Shown: piece by piece, positions 51,717 to 63,606 of the stretch
Numbering within the stretch: position 1 is the first letter of the stretch
Layout of the letters: the number at the start of each line of letters is the position of its first letter
Assembly: GCA_013397075.1 (NCBI GenBank)
Contig: VWZS01000308.1
Span: 456,553 to 520,552, forward strand
DNA: 64,000 nt
Reading direction: 5' to 3'
Origin: Rhabdornis inornatus
Lineage: Eukaryota > Chordata > Aves > Passeriformes > Rhabdornithidae
Notes under the pieces: generated by a model
What the model saw: only the letters and a program-made list of their open reading frames with translations
What the model was told of the DNA's origin: nothing
The model's database searches: none
Program-made: the position numbers and the translations under genes

Positions 51717-51809
51717 TTATATGTATCTATCTATCTATATCTATATCTATATCTATATCTATATCTATATCTATATCTATATCATCTACATCCACATCTA
51801 TATCTATAA
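51717..51809. repeat. Microsatellite (ATCT)n / (ATATCT)n
   Basis: A few ATCT units lead into about eight near-perfect ATATCT hexamers to about 51782, followed by degenerate copies to about 51809. Probably highly polymorphic. Confidence 0.95.
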
Positions 51810-52245
51810 TATTCTGAAGTTTTCATTTAAAAAAGCAGAGCTCATTTTAAGAAATAAAATAGGTGTCTAAAGTGCAGAGATGTCAGACAGACTCTCTGTT
51901 GGAGCAGGGTCAAATAACCATTTTAAGGAAACTGAATTTCTGCATATGTGTGTGAATTAAGAAAGCAAGAAAAGCATTTGCAACACAGGCAAAGCAATAT
52001 GAGATTTCAAATAGTGATACTCAGAATTCTATGCTGTTATGTGTTTCAGTGATTGCTTCCCAGAGAGTTTCTGCATAAATTTAGTCAGTTTGTAAATAAA
52101 AATTAGCTTTTTGTCGTCTTTAACAGCTTTTTATTCAGGCTGGGGTCATACTTTTTACATGTGATTTTTTGAAGAGGATATGAAATGGTCTTCACTCTAA
52201 CCTCAGCATCTGCTGCCATCAGATGAAGCCCTTACTGCTAGGGTC
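51810..52245. other. AT-rich non-coding stretch
   Basis: No recognised feature. Confidence 0.5.
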
Positions 52246-52267
52246 AAGAAGACCATACAGTCTTCTT
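52246..52267. repeat. Perfect inverted repeat, 8-bp arms, 6-base loop
   Basis: AAGAAGAC and GTCTTCTT flank CATACA exactly. Length is near what chance would produce in 64 kb. Confidence 0.7.
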
Positions 52268-55200
52268 CAAGGTGGATCTGAAGGACCTGAAAAACTCTGT
52301 TTTGATTGAGAATGAACCCCAGAATGAAACAGCTGGGTGCTGTGAGGGTAATGGAGTGGCCCAGGGTTTGTAAGCTGAACTCCAGCCTCATTTCACTGTC
52401 TTGGAGGACTCTCAATCATCTGTAAGCTGCAGAAATTCTTACTCTCTGAAAGGACAATTTGGAATTTGTTTCCTAATATTCTTAATTTGCTTGCCTATTT
52501 AGAGAGCTGATTCACTCATATTTTAAATCAAATTCAGACATTTATTTTATATTGATTTTTAATTGTATTTTAATTGCAAAATTCCCTATGATATGCTTTG
52601 TTAAGAATACTGCACATTAGTATGGATATTGTTAGCAACAATAAGGATCAAAGCTTGCATCTCAAAATAGTGTTGATTACCATGTTATTCAGACACAAGT
52701 ATAAAATCACATGTATAAATTTAGACATGCTCAGACTGCAGTGCATTACTTGCCTCTGATATTTCCAGAAAGACACAAAATCTGAATGGTAGCTGTGAAA
52801 CCCTTACAACTTTATGATTTGCTGGGAAGGAGTGGATATACAAATGCATGTACAAAAGTTTACATTTCAGAATAAACCGAGATAAAGTCGTTTGCAATCC
52901 TCCTCATTACCTTTGTGAGGTGGGAAAAGATAATGTTTACACACACATGTATTTATTTTTGAGCCCTTCTAGGATGATGTAGAACAAGAAAAGCCTCATG
53001 AGGATCAATATTCTATGTGAGCAAATCAATGCACATGAACAGTGAGGCTGTTCATTTTCAAGTCTCCTAAGGGAACAGGTTTTTAGATAATTGTATGACA
53101 AAAAGACCTTTTAGGAGCCATGAAAACACACTCCAAAATGTCAAATGTATATCAGCCATGTGCCACCTGTAATGGTAAAAGCAGTACATTCTGTAACCTT
53201 TCCTGAAACAGATTTACTAAACAAATTGTCTGAGTTTTACAGCACTGTAAATGTCTCTTGTACTGTACTGCTGGGGAGTTGTGCTCAAAAAATAATGGTG
53301 TCCTGTTATATGTCAGGCTGCTGTGGGATGCTTTGGGATTTTCTGTGGAAAGAAAATGGAGGCAGGGTATATTTGGTGGATTGCAGATGGGACAGCCAAG
53401 TCGAGGGAAATTAATTATAAGGGAAGTGTGATCAGAATTTCTTAATTGGGATGTTCTTGCAGCTTGATCTTTTAGAAACAGGCAGTCTACCAACTCAGCT
53501 CCACCCCCCCAAGAAAAACCCAGCAGCACATTGTTCCTTTCATCACCATAGTATCAGCTGCCACTGAATTAGGTACCTGCAGCTCCTGAAGTAGGCAGGC
53601 ATCCTAGGTTAGCATTATCAGAATTTATCATGTCAAACTCAGAACTGCAAAATAGGAGTGGATTTCTTACCTCCTTCCCATTCACTCCTCTGTAACTCTT
53701 TTTGTGAAGTGTGACAATTTGGGGGTGGATGAAACTGTGTGAGTGCTTTCACCCAAACCAGCCCTTGCTCCGGGGGTAGAAGAAATCTGCATTTCTGTAT
53801 CTCCCCCAACAGCAGGAGCTCGTCCTATTCTCCACATTGGAGGCCACCAGTTGCCACCATGGGCACCTCTGTGGGTCTGTTTCCTCAGCCACAGATTTGG
53901 GGCTTTCAGGTGAGAAAAGGAAGAGGTGTGCGTGGTTTTCAGGCTCCTAGGCAGGGCAGCAGCCACAGCTCAGGCACGGCAGAAACTCACAGATTCCTGT
54001 TCAATGTTCTTGTCCTTGTCAGATGTCTCTCTATTTAGCAATATGGCATTTTCCAACTTTGGCTGGCAGAACTGGGCAGCAGTTTGTCACAAGGATTAAA
54101 ACCAGCAGGTTTTGGCTTAGATCACTACATGATCAATCAAGTCAAGCACGCCCTAATGAAGAAAGATTAAAGCTTTAAAAAAAAAATAGATCATCACTTG
54201 CAATATATGACAAGGTTTCATATAATCAATGAGCTCAACAAAGCCACACCATGCAGAAAGTATACTTAAACAGATAAAATTAATTGATTCTTTTTTTTTC
54301 ATAGAATATAACAGGAGTTACAATGAATAATAAATCATGAAACCACATTTTGGTACATGTTTGCTAACCTCACATATTTGCAGTACATGTATTACTTGTA
54401 GAGAGTCCATTCCTATTCAGACAAGCCTTTAGCATAAGCTAAAAGAAATGTGTGATGTTGTTAAAATTTTTGCTGCAGAATATGAAGATGCTGTACATGA
54501 AATATGCAATGAAATGCCTCTGTGATACTGAAGGCAGAGTTCTGACTCACATTGCTGATTTTCCTCTCAGACACACCTAAAGATCTGACAGAGGTTGGTA
54601 CATAGACATATATGCAGATGGAAGTGAAACATGAGGATATCTGAGCACAGGAAAATCCCAAGCCATACCCTGCAGCACAAGAACACAAGTGAAGGTGTAC
54701 AGTGGATCTACTCCTGCCTAATTACAGGAGAGAGCCAAACTGAACCTTTACTCTTAAATGTAGGATGGATTTGAGTTTCTGTGTGGAGGAAATGGAGACA
54801 CGCAGGTTACATTCCGGAATGATTAGCAGCAAATCAGAAAGAACTTTGGCTTTATCATCATCCTAGGACTTTCCTGTCCTGAATTCTCACTTGCTCCAGT
54901 TCCCACCAGAAAATAAATTTTCATCTTAAACTTGAGAAATTTTATTTGTCAAACATGATAATGAACAAGTTGCACAACATAAGGGTCTGTCAGTAACTTA
55001 TTCTGTAGATGCTGAGGTGCTGAGTCAGTGATGAGAATCATTATGGGTATTTTTCCTGGAGAATAGCAGGAAAACATACATGTAAAGTTTTTTTTACTAC
55101 AATATGGATTAATAAATCCTATTTTTACTATAGTGGCTTTTGTTTCTTTCTCCAGTGTTTATACACATCAAAGGAGGCATGAATTTAACATGGCTTTAGC

Positions 55201-58025
55201 TTTTTTATTTTGGGCTTCAAACTTCAAGATCTCCTCTGTCATTAAGCCTGGCCATCACATTTTGACCTATTTCAGCCAAATTTTGTTAGAGCTGCCAAAT
55301 CTGACACAGCAAGGGAGAAAGACAACTACAAAATGTATTGTGTCTGGCTGGGATGAGAGCCAGATTATTAACAGGATATTTTGTGAGACTAAGTGAAAAA
55401 TTCAATATCACCTATGCCTTCCATCCCTTCTCTCCCTTCTGATGCCTGAAGTTTTTGAATAGATATTTGATTTTTTTTTTTAATGTATAACAATCAAATA
55501 GTGGCACTAAACTGAGAGACATCTTCACGTTTCACATTTCACATAGAGGTTCTGCTGCTGCCCATTTCTTCATTTTTTAAAAATATACTTGAATGACAAG
55601 CTGCTGATAAAAATAAATACTTTGTGACAAGAGAAGAAATATGACTTGAGGGTGCCATTGTTGGAATGAGTATCACATAGGTCTTCCATCAAAAATGTTA
55701 AATGTGGAATGGCATCTAAAACTGCAAGGCTCAACAAATGGCCATTATACAGCCCACATCTGTAATCAGGGCACCCTGTATCTACTCAGGTAGCTGTGTG
55801 CATGTATGAGGTAGAAATATTCTTAACATCTAAAATTTAATGCACCTAAGCCTCGGCTTCCAGGCAGTAATGGGTTACTTTCCTAAAGGACGTCTTCCTA
55901 AATCAATTTTCTTCTTATCTTTGTTGGATTATTTTCACAGTGTGTACCTAATTCTCTTATTATTAAGCCGTATGTTTTGATTTTTTTGGTTTTGAATTTA
56001 AGGTAGGAAATGAGAGTTTTAAAAGATTTTCATTCTGTAGGAGTATCCTCTACGTGGTAAGTGTGTGTGTGACAGTATGAGAGCATGTGAGACACCACAA
56101 TTCAAAAATAATGCAAGGTGACAGAACCTTCTAGTCACAATTTAATTTTCCTTTTATTAAACAATACCTGATGATGCTACTTCCTTTGTATAAATCACCA
56201 GAAATTTGTTTTTTTCCTTCAGTGGGAAACAATTAATTCTTAGCAATGTGCAACATTTTCTACTCTGCTTTTTGTTCATATAATTTCTTCCATCTTTCAC
56301 ACCTCCCTGTCCCCAAACCCTGAACTTTCTTCACAGTTTGTATTTGTTTTGAAAATGCTTCCCCTCTCTCTGATCTGATGAAATGGCTTTTATACAATGC
56401 AATAGCTTTTTACTCCTCCAATCTTTTGCTTTGATTCTATTGTTTTAATTTTTAATGAAGATTTATTAATAGTTTTAGGAGTCTTAGAAATTGCATTTTA
56501 TCTTTTACAGAATTTGAAGAGACTTTTGTGAGATTTACATAATTAATGCTGTTATTATCATTGCCATTATTATTAATTGTACCTGTTTACTTTTAACGGT
56601 GTGCATTTTTTCGTTTAAATCATCATCTTATAAAACATTAAAACCACATTGCAATGCATGAGTGGCAAGAAAGCCAGTCTAGTTTCACTTCTAGCCAGCA
56701 TATCTTTAAGTGTAGTCTTTTTAAAGTTACACAGGGAAAGAAATATCACCAACATTCAGATCATCTTTAAACGAAACCCTCATATTCCAGATGTTGGAAC
56801 TAAAGCTGAAATTTCAGACCATCAAGACTGTAAATTGTGGCAAACAAAGGAAAGCATGTGGAGTGATAAAAAATACTTCCAGTGAAAACACATTAGAAAT
56901 AAAAACAGAAATATAAACAGAAATCTTGCTGACCAGGTTTTCTTTTATCTCACTTTCTGCCTTCTCTTGAAGTCTGGTATTGCAAAAATATGCCAACTAC
57001 ATCTTTGTGCTTTCTACTTGGTCCCAAAAGCAGAGTCCAAGCACCTAGCTCTAAAATTACAGTGATGTTTAGAGTACAGATTTTCTACTCTCTATTTTAC
57101 ATCCTATGTTTTCTAACAGAGGGCTTGGCTGCCCATGAACAATACAGTTTTACTACAGAGGCTATGCTTATTCATACAAAGGCTTAATTCTTCCCTCCCA
57201 TAACCACTAGTAATTCCCTTAACTGTGTCAACAGTATCCTGTGGCAGGAAGCTAACAAGTTCATTATACACTATGCTTGATCCTGGCAAACAATAATTCA
57301 TTTAAATTTTTAAATTAAGAGGAAAGTGTAGCTAAAAAAAACTCCAAAACCTAAAACAAATGCAAACTGAGCACACACTAATCTAATACTTCTTTTATTT
57401 CCTAGTAGCCATTTCTCCAGGAGTTTCTTTGGTCCATTTCCTGGTAATTTCTGACTCCATGCAATGAAAGCTTGTTGGTGCTTAAGCAGTGTTTTGGTGC
57501 TCTCTCGGGAAATTCACTGTGCAAAAGTCAAGTATGACCTAAATATTATTAATAATTTGTTGTGGTGTTGAGCAACATATGTTTGGCAAAGAGCAGGAGC
57601 AATAAGCTTTGAAGAGTCTATGTGTTTTGAGAGAGGATTTTTCACAGGTGCTGAAGCTGTGTGGGTCTCAGATGTTCTTACGGATCTAAGACAACAGAAT
57701 ATCTCTCCAAACCATTAAATTTTGAAAAGCAAGTGAACAGATGCTCAGTCTTTTAATTTAATATTTCAGGCAGCTGTGTAACTTAACCCTGTTGGGGCTT
57801 TTTAATTTTTTTTCCACCTTTTTTCCCCTCTAACATTTAAAAACCAAGCTGGGTTTAAGGTCAGGCCTGATGACAGGTTGAGAAGGCTCCGGCAGCTGTT
57901 TCAATGTTTGCAACATCTGGCTCAGAAGCCAGCACTCGTGTTTGCTGGAGCTGCTGCAGCCAGCGTCCCTGTCATTTCCCCAGGCAAGCTCCCCTGGTGA
58001 ACAAATGAAGGCACACGTAAAATTC
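52268..58025. other. Non-coding stretch
   Basis: About 5.8 kb with no recognised protein. 53740-53960 is GC-richer and holds an isolated GCCACCATGG context with a downstream CAG|GTGAGA. 56530-56580 is dense in TAATTA/ATTATT homeodomain-like cores. 57880-57990 is a small GC-richer patch. Confidence 0.45.
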
Positions 58026-58206
58026 TTTGAGCTTTTTGTTTGGTTGATTTGGCTCTGTTTTGGGGGTGGTTTTTTGTTTGTTTTTTTGGTTTTTGTGGTT
58101 GTTTTGGTTGATTGGTCGGTTTGGTTTTTGTTTGGTTGGTTTTTGTTTGGTTTTTATTTGGGTTTTCGTATGTTTATTTCAGTTTGTTTTGTTTCGTTTT
58201 GTTATG
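58026..58206 (+). repeat. G/T-skewed low-complexity tract (GTTTG/GGTTTTT-like)
   Basis: Almost all bases are G or T on this strand; 58 of 60 are in 58081-58140. The units are irregular variations of GTTTG and GGTTTTTG. The sharp strand asymmetry sets it apart from ordinary AT-rich DNA. The ~94-codon frame through it is low-complexity and not a gene. Confidence 0.85.
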
Positions 58207-58489
58207 TCTTCTTAACTGCTTCCTAAATGTCACAATACCACCGAGGTGATGAGAAGGACCATGAGACAAGATTGGAGAGTTGCAAAATTACAAAATCCTG
58301 TGGGGATAGGAGGAGGCACAGCAGTGTAAAGAAGTTTCTGGGGCTCACACAGCGACTTTGCCTGAGACAGTAACATCTGTTCCTTTGTTTCTTCATGCTG
58401 AAGACATTTACCAGTACAGAATTCTAGACATAACTAGGAAGAAGTCTATTTTTTAAAAAAAGACCCTCCATGTAACAAATATTGTTTAT
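58207..58489. other. Non-coding stretch
   Basis: Short stretch between the G/T tract and the CR1 copy; nothing recognised. Confidence 0.5.
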
Positions 58490-58711
58490 AAGAAAAGCAG
58501 AGACATTTTACCAGGGTTTCCAATGTTAGGTGAAGAGAAAATGGTTTTAAGCTGAAAGAGGGTGGGTTTAGATTGGACAAAAAAAAGAAATATTTTTTTA
58601 TGAGAGGGGTGAAACAATTAAACAGGTTGCTCAGAGAAGCTGTGGTTGTCCTATCACGGGGGGTGTTTATGGTCAAGTTGAGTGGGGAATGGAAAGGAAC
58701 ATGGAATGGGT
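58490..58711 (+). mobile_element. CR1 LINE fragment lacking its 3' end
   Basis: CR1 phrases are seen in order: 'GAGACATTTTACCAGGGTTT', 'ATGGTTTTAAGCTGAAAGAG', 'GGTGGGTTTAGATTGGA', 'GGTTGCTCAGAGAAGCTGTG', 'GTCCTATCACGGGG' and 'GTTTATGGTCAAGTTGAGTG'. The usual 'CCCTTCCAACC...GATTCTATG' end is missing; the sequence passes into AT-rich DNA at about 58711. CR1 copies are normally 5' truncated, so the lost 3' end implies a later deletion or breakpoint. Confidence 0.82.
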
Positions 58712-60161
58712 GAGAATATAAAGTTTAAAATATAAATCATAAAAATCATATAAATCATCCTAGAAACTGAGAAGAAAAGCAAAAGCTTTTGGAGGTATCC
58801 CTTACAAAGTATAAGACGCATTCTGCTGCTTTTGAGAGACTTGTCACGGGTAACAAGATTTTGCACAGGAGTCTGTAACAATATAATAGTGCCTTTCTTC
58901 TTTCAAAAGCCCACAAGAAAACTACCTCCCAAACAGCATCTCTGAGAAAACTAGCACAGAACTTCTGATTTCTGGCTGATATATCCTTAATGCTCACTTG
59001 TTTCTGTGTTAAACACCTAAATAACTCTCAATAAGGCACGTTTCCATGTAAAAACCTCATGGAGGAGTTGTAAGACGAAGAAGATCTGGAGACATCTGTC
59101 CCTTCTTTAAAACTCTGTGGCTAAATGCAAACCACACAGTGCAGAGGAAGGATTGAAACCATCACATACACAATTTGCTTAAACTGTGATCTTTCAGTGT
59201 GAAATTCCTTTCTTATCTTCAGCACTGCTAAGTGTCTCACTGGAATTGATGCTGTTATTACTACGTCATTAGTTGTTTTCTGGGTGGCTGTAAGGTGTCC
59301 AGGCAGCCTTTGTTCTTTTGGTTATAACACTTTGCTAGCTGACCTTACGCCAAAAGGTGAGCCATGAAACCTGTTCCTGCCCCAGGGTGAGCCAAAAGTT
59401 CAAAGTTAATATTTCTTCATCTAATCAGACGTGTCAGTAACCATCCCTTCTACTGGGATTACTTTCAGCAGACCAGGTGGTTTTGACCATTTCCTCTCAC
59501 AGCTTAGCCTTACTGCAATTTGGGTACATCCAAATTCCACCATTTCTCTTTTTGGCTGTTTGTTGTCATGCTGTTAGCCCACAGAGTTCCTACATTTGTT
59601 TTGTCTACGTTCCCATATTTCCTTAGCTGCTGCTTGTTTCCTTTGCTGCTTTCTGTCACCACAACTCTAAATTTTACAGCTGTGCATGACAGGGATGAGC
59701 AATGAATGCAGATAATATATGTGTACTTCTTAAGGGATTCTGCTTACTCCTTGAAGACTTCAGGGTGTTTGTGATCGGTATTCAGCAATGCTCCAGGCAT
59801 TGTGATATCAGCTCTGCATTAAATCTTTGACTGTGTTTGAGTTACACTGGCCATGGGACTGCCATGGCAAACATTCAAAGACCAGCCTTCCTGCAGCTGT
59901 TGCCGTCTTAAGGTGATTTCTCAGTGTTTCCCATAACAGCACCACAGCACAAGCAGCTCATTCCATTTGTTTATCTGGACTGGGATATTGTGTCTCTTTT
60001 GAAAGATGAACCTCAGCTCCTGTGCTTAGCCCGAACCCTCCAAGCAGATTCTACATGTGCTGTAGTGGTTCGTCTAATTTCCTATATTACACCCACAAGA
60101 AGAATTCATTTATTCACATACGAGTTCAGCTAGGGATTTTTGGTTTGGTTTGGCTCTTTTC
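58712..60161. other. Non-coding stretch
   Basis: No recognised gene or transposon. Confidence 0.5.
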
Positions 60162-60235
60162 CTTTGCTTTTCTTTGCTTTTCTTTGCTTTTCTTTGCTTT
60201 TCTTTGCTTTTCTTTGCTTTTCTTTGCTTTTCTTT
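60162..60235 (+). repeat. Decamer tandem repeat (CTTTGCTTTT)n
   Basis: About seven near-perfect copies of the 10-base unit CTTTGCTTTT, best seen as two 5-base sub-units. This is the left section of a larger 5-bp-period array. Confidence 0.95.
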
Positions 60236-60327
60236 GCCTTGCCTTGCCTTGCCTTGCCTTGCCTTGCCTTGCCTTGCCTTGCCTTGCCTTGCCTTGCCTT
60301 GCCTTGCCTTGCCTTGCCTTGCCTTGC
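60236..60327 (+). repeat. Pentamer tandem repeat (GCCTT)n
   Basis: About 18 uninterrupted copies of GCCTT run straight into the N gap. The unit is related to the decamer to the left by T/C changes. Confidence 0.97.
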
Positions 60328-60495
60328 NNNNNNNNNNNNNNNNNNNNNNNNNNNNNNNNNNNNNNNNNNNNNNNNNNNNNNNNNNNNNNNNNNNNNNNNN
60401 NNNNNNNNNNNNNNNNNNNNNNNNNNNNNNNNNNNNNNNNNNNNNNNNNNNNNNNNNNNNNNNNNNNNNNNNNNNNNNNNNNNNNNNNNNNNNNN
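60328..60495. other. Assembly gap (168 N)
   Basis: 168 undetermined bases lie inside the pentamer array, presumably because the repeat could not be sequenced or assembled. The true array length is unknown. Confidence 0.99.
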
Positions 60496-60595
60496 GCCTC
60501 GCCTCGCCTCGCCTCGCCTCGCCTCGCCTCGCCTCGCCTCGCCTCGCCTCGCCTCGCCTCGCCTCGCCTCGCCTCGCCTCGCCTTGCCTTGCCTT
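60496..60595 (+). repeat. Pentamer tandem repeat (GCCTC)17 then (GCCTT)3
   Basis: Seventeen exact GCCTC units are followed by three GCCTT units, then TTCCCCTGGGG. Each GCCTC/GCCTC junction makes a CpG, so this is the densest CpG run in the window. Reading frames of 157-209 codons cross the array in several frames because a 5-bp unit without stops keeps all of them open; they are not genes. Confidence 0.97.
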
Positions 60596-63100
60596 TTCCC
60601 CTGGGGTAAGTTTATTGTTTTGAACAGCAAGAATAGCACTTACATTTGCTGCGCACATGACAAAAAATTTGCACAGGCCAGTGGAAGCATCACTACCCCA
60701 GTGTGAGGTGTGTGAGGATGTGTTTCTACTCTGGCTCAAATCCTCCTACATGTTTTTGGGATGATGGGTGTGGGAACCATGGCTAATTTCTCAATGCAGG
60801 ACTGGCCAAACCATGCCTGTGTGACGCTGCAGCTCTGCAGGTTATCTCTTACTGTACTCCTAAATCAGCCTCCCTCTGCCACCTTTACCTACATGATTTA
60901 TCAGTGACACTGAGTTTTATCTCTAGGAGTGTCCCTCAGTATTTCCTGACTCTCAATTTCATGCCCTTTGCCTCAATTTTGCTGCATGTTTTTTCTGTCT
61001 GCTGCTCTTCTTGGTGCTGGTGAGAACAGAACTGATCTCATTCAGCATTTTGGGCTCTTTTCTTTGTTTGCGTTTTGATATTTTCATGGATGACCATATT
61101 TCCAAAGCATTCCTAAAGCCTTCTCTGGATTGGGAGTATTTTCAGTTTATTTCATTGATAATGTGATCCAATTCCCAGAATCTCCTGACCTAGCGAGTTC
61201 AGCAAAAATTTTTTTTCAAGGTCTATCCTGTTTATACTCTCCTTGGGATTTTGTGCTTCTCCTTTCAGTTATTTGCCTGTTCAGTGAGGGTGTGTGGAAG
61301 GGGAGGCAACTTACTGCTCCTGTCTCCCTGCAATTTTTCCCTGCCCTGCTTTCCACGTCACCTGCTCCATTTTTTGCTTGCACTAATGCAATTACTGTCT
61401 TAGCAAAAACAAAACAGAGCTGTTCTCCGACCTGCCTGTGGCCACTCCCTCAGTGACCTGTTCCTCTGGAACATGGACATCAATATCATTAATATAAAGT
61501 CTAAACTAAAACTCCATTTTAGGGTGGTAAGAAAGGCTCCTAGGCCAAGCAGGCAGCCCTTGAGGTGCTCTCAGACAGGAGGCACACAGCATGCTTGCTG
61601 GGGATTATAGCTAAGTACATCTTGAGAGACCATATCAGTGTGAAAAGCTAATCCTGCTTGCCTACAGGCCACACCTGAAAGGATAACCACGTCTCTAATG
61701 CTTAAGGCAGACATAAGCACCTCCTGGAAATTAACCTGCTTTAGATTAGGGATGATCTGGTAGAGCAAATCTACATCAACTGATGGATGTTACACAGAGC
61801 TGAAGTTTCCTTAGTCTGTAATTAACAGGATTGTCATAAGCAGGAAAAATCCATAAATAAATATAAGAACGTGTCTGTAAAATTAATCTGTAAAACTGTG
61901 TTGGATTTCTTGCTGTTGTTTTTCTCCCAATAATACAGTTGCACATCATGTAAGGAAAAATTGGTATTGAGGTAGGAAATCACACAGATGGGTACACACA
62001 AACACACACTAGCCTTCTCTGATAGTATCACTTCCAAGGCACAAACCAAATAAATCAAAGAAAAATACTGAGCTAATCATAAGGAGGGAAGAAAATCACC
62101 CTTAAAACAACAGGATTATTATCATTGTCACCCACTTGTTATCAATTCATGAGATAATATATTTGTAACAGTGCCACCTGGTGATACCTACTGCAATATT
62201 ACATTATGTTATGCTTTTGGTATAGTTCTGAATCAATGTATAAATTTTCTGGTTCTTGTTTACCAGTTTGCATTCACAAAGCCCTTTAAAATGTTCAGTT
62301 ATATTTAGGTAACATTTTCCAGCTTTTGTAATTAAATTTTGACCTGAGACAAATAATTTTACTGTAGTTCATGAGAAAAATTATTTGAAGAGATTCTGGC
62401 AATTATTTTCTAGCAGTGTCAGAGTTTTATAATCACACCTTAGGGATTGTATGTACATTAAATAATATGCAGAGGTCTTTCCACCTTGCGTAGCCCAATG
62501 AAAACAAGTTCAGCTGAAGGCTCTGAATTTATCCCAACAGCATGTGTCCCAACTGTGCCCCCTCTAGTTTCTTCAAGTCCGCAGTGTAGGGCTAAGTTCC
62601 ACAATTAAGGACCACATCCAAGCCAGTTTTTCCAAAAAAGTGGTGCACTTTTGCTCAGTCATAATAATAGCTTGAAACATAATGTGGAACTGTGTGATTC
62701 TGAAAGATGGGACCATAATCTCAAGAAAAATTAAGGGATAAGATTTCCAGGAGTAATTCAGTTGCTGGTATTTGACCTTTCATTCATAAAAAATATATAA
62801 AAAGAGTCCGCTAATAGTGCTCTGTTTCCTCTCAAAAAAAAAATTAAAAAATAAAATAAAAAAATAGTTTGGATTTATTCTTCCTCATTTTTTTCAACGT
62901 TGTGTGGCAAACTGGAAGAAGAGTTCTCCCTGGCTGTATTCCAGGGCAGGTATGCTTAGAAGAGATTTATCTCCCTCTGGGTTACTACTGGGCAGTAAGT
63001 AGGATGATGTATTCACAAACATGATTGCTGAATCCAGCAAAGTGATCCAGCCACATCAGTAGCAGAGCCCCTTTGCTTTTCCATGCACTTTTTTTTTATG
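60596..63100. other. Non-coding stretch
   Basis: No recognised gene or transposon. A-rich simple sequence lies at 62835-62868. Confidence 0.5.
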
Positions 63101-63105
63101 GTAGT

Positions 63106-63131
63106 AAAAGGTGCCTTATGAAGGTGCCTTT
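63106..63131. repeat. Short direct repeat AAGGTGCCTT
   Basis: AAGGTGCCTT occurs at about 63108 and again at 63121, three bases apart. Confidence 0.75.
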
Positions 63132-63146
63132 GTTTTTTGTTTGTTT

Positions 63147-63190
63147 ACTATAAACGTTCACATAAAAGTTTTTATGTGTGAATGCTTTAG
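63147..63190. repeat. Long imperfect palindrome with perfect 9-bp core
   Basis: CACATAAAA (63159-63167) and TTTTATGTG (63170-63178) are exact reverse complements with a 2-base loop. Pairing continues imperfectly outwards to about 20 bases per arm (CTATAAACGTTCAC against CTAAAGCATTCAC). Confidence 0.75.
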
Positions 63191-63201
63191 CATGCCAACA
63201 G

Positions 63202-63223
63202 AAGTGTTTGTATGTCAACACTT
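63202..63223. repeat. Small hairpin, 7-bp arms
   Basis: AAGTGTT and AACACTT flank an 8-base loop, 12 bases after the preceding palindrome. Confidence 0.6.
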
Positions 63224-63346
63224 ACAGGCAAACATTTATGTATACAAAAGCTCTTTCCTACTCTTTTCTCATTTAGAAGAATGAAACAAAAGTCTATAAG
63301 GCAGCAATAAAATTGATTATTCTTTTCATATTTGCTAGTCTAGAAT

Positions 63347-63388
63347 CTAATATACTTGTTCAGCTATATATGAGCTAATATACTTGTT
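63347..63388. repeat. Direct repeat CTAATATACTTGTT, 28-bp period
   Basis: The 14-mer occurs at 63347 and 63375 without mismatch. Confidence 0.8.
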
Positions 63389-63566
63389 TAATATGATCCA
63401 GAGCCCAGAATTTAAAAGAGTCATTATTTTCCATGGGATTTCAATCATTTACTGGCTGAAATATATTTTTTTTGTCTGAATGTGACAGAAAATACAAACT
63501 GTAGTACAGTTGTCAAACAATAGAAGGGTATTGCTGAATGGTAGAATCATGAGCCCAGTTGCTACT
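63389..63566. other. AT-rich non-coding stretch
   Basis: Nothing recognised. Confidence 0.5.
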
Positions 63567-63606
63567 TGAATAATTAGGAAAACTGACCTTTGAATAATTA
63601 GGAAAA
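63567..63606. repeat. Direct repeat TGAATAATTAGGAAAA, 24-bp period
   Basis: A 16-mer is repeated exactly at 63567 and 63591; a small tandem duplication. Confidence 0.85.

Noticed and set aside
60022..60739. Five long reading frames (157-209 codons) on both strands
   Set aside because: They are translations of the 5-bp tandem array and of the N gap; a 5-bp unit without stops keeps all frames open.
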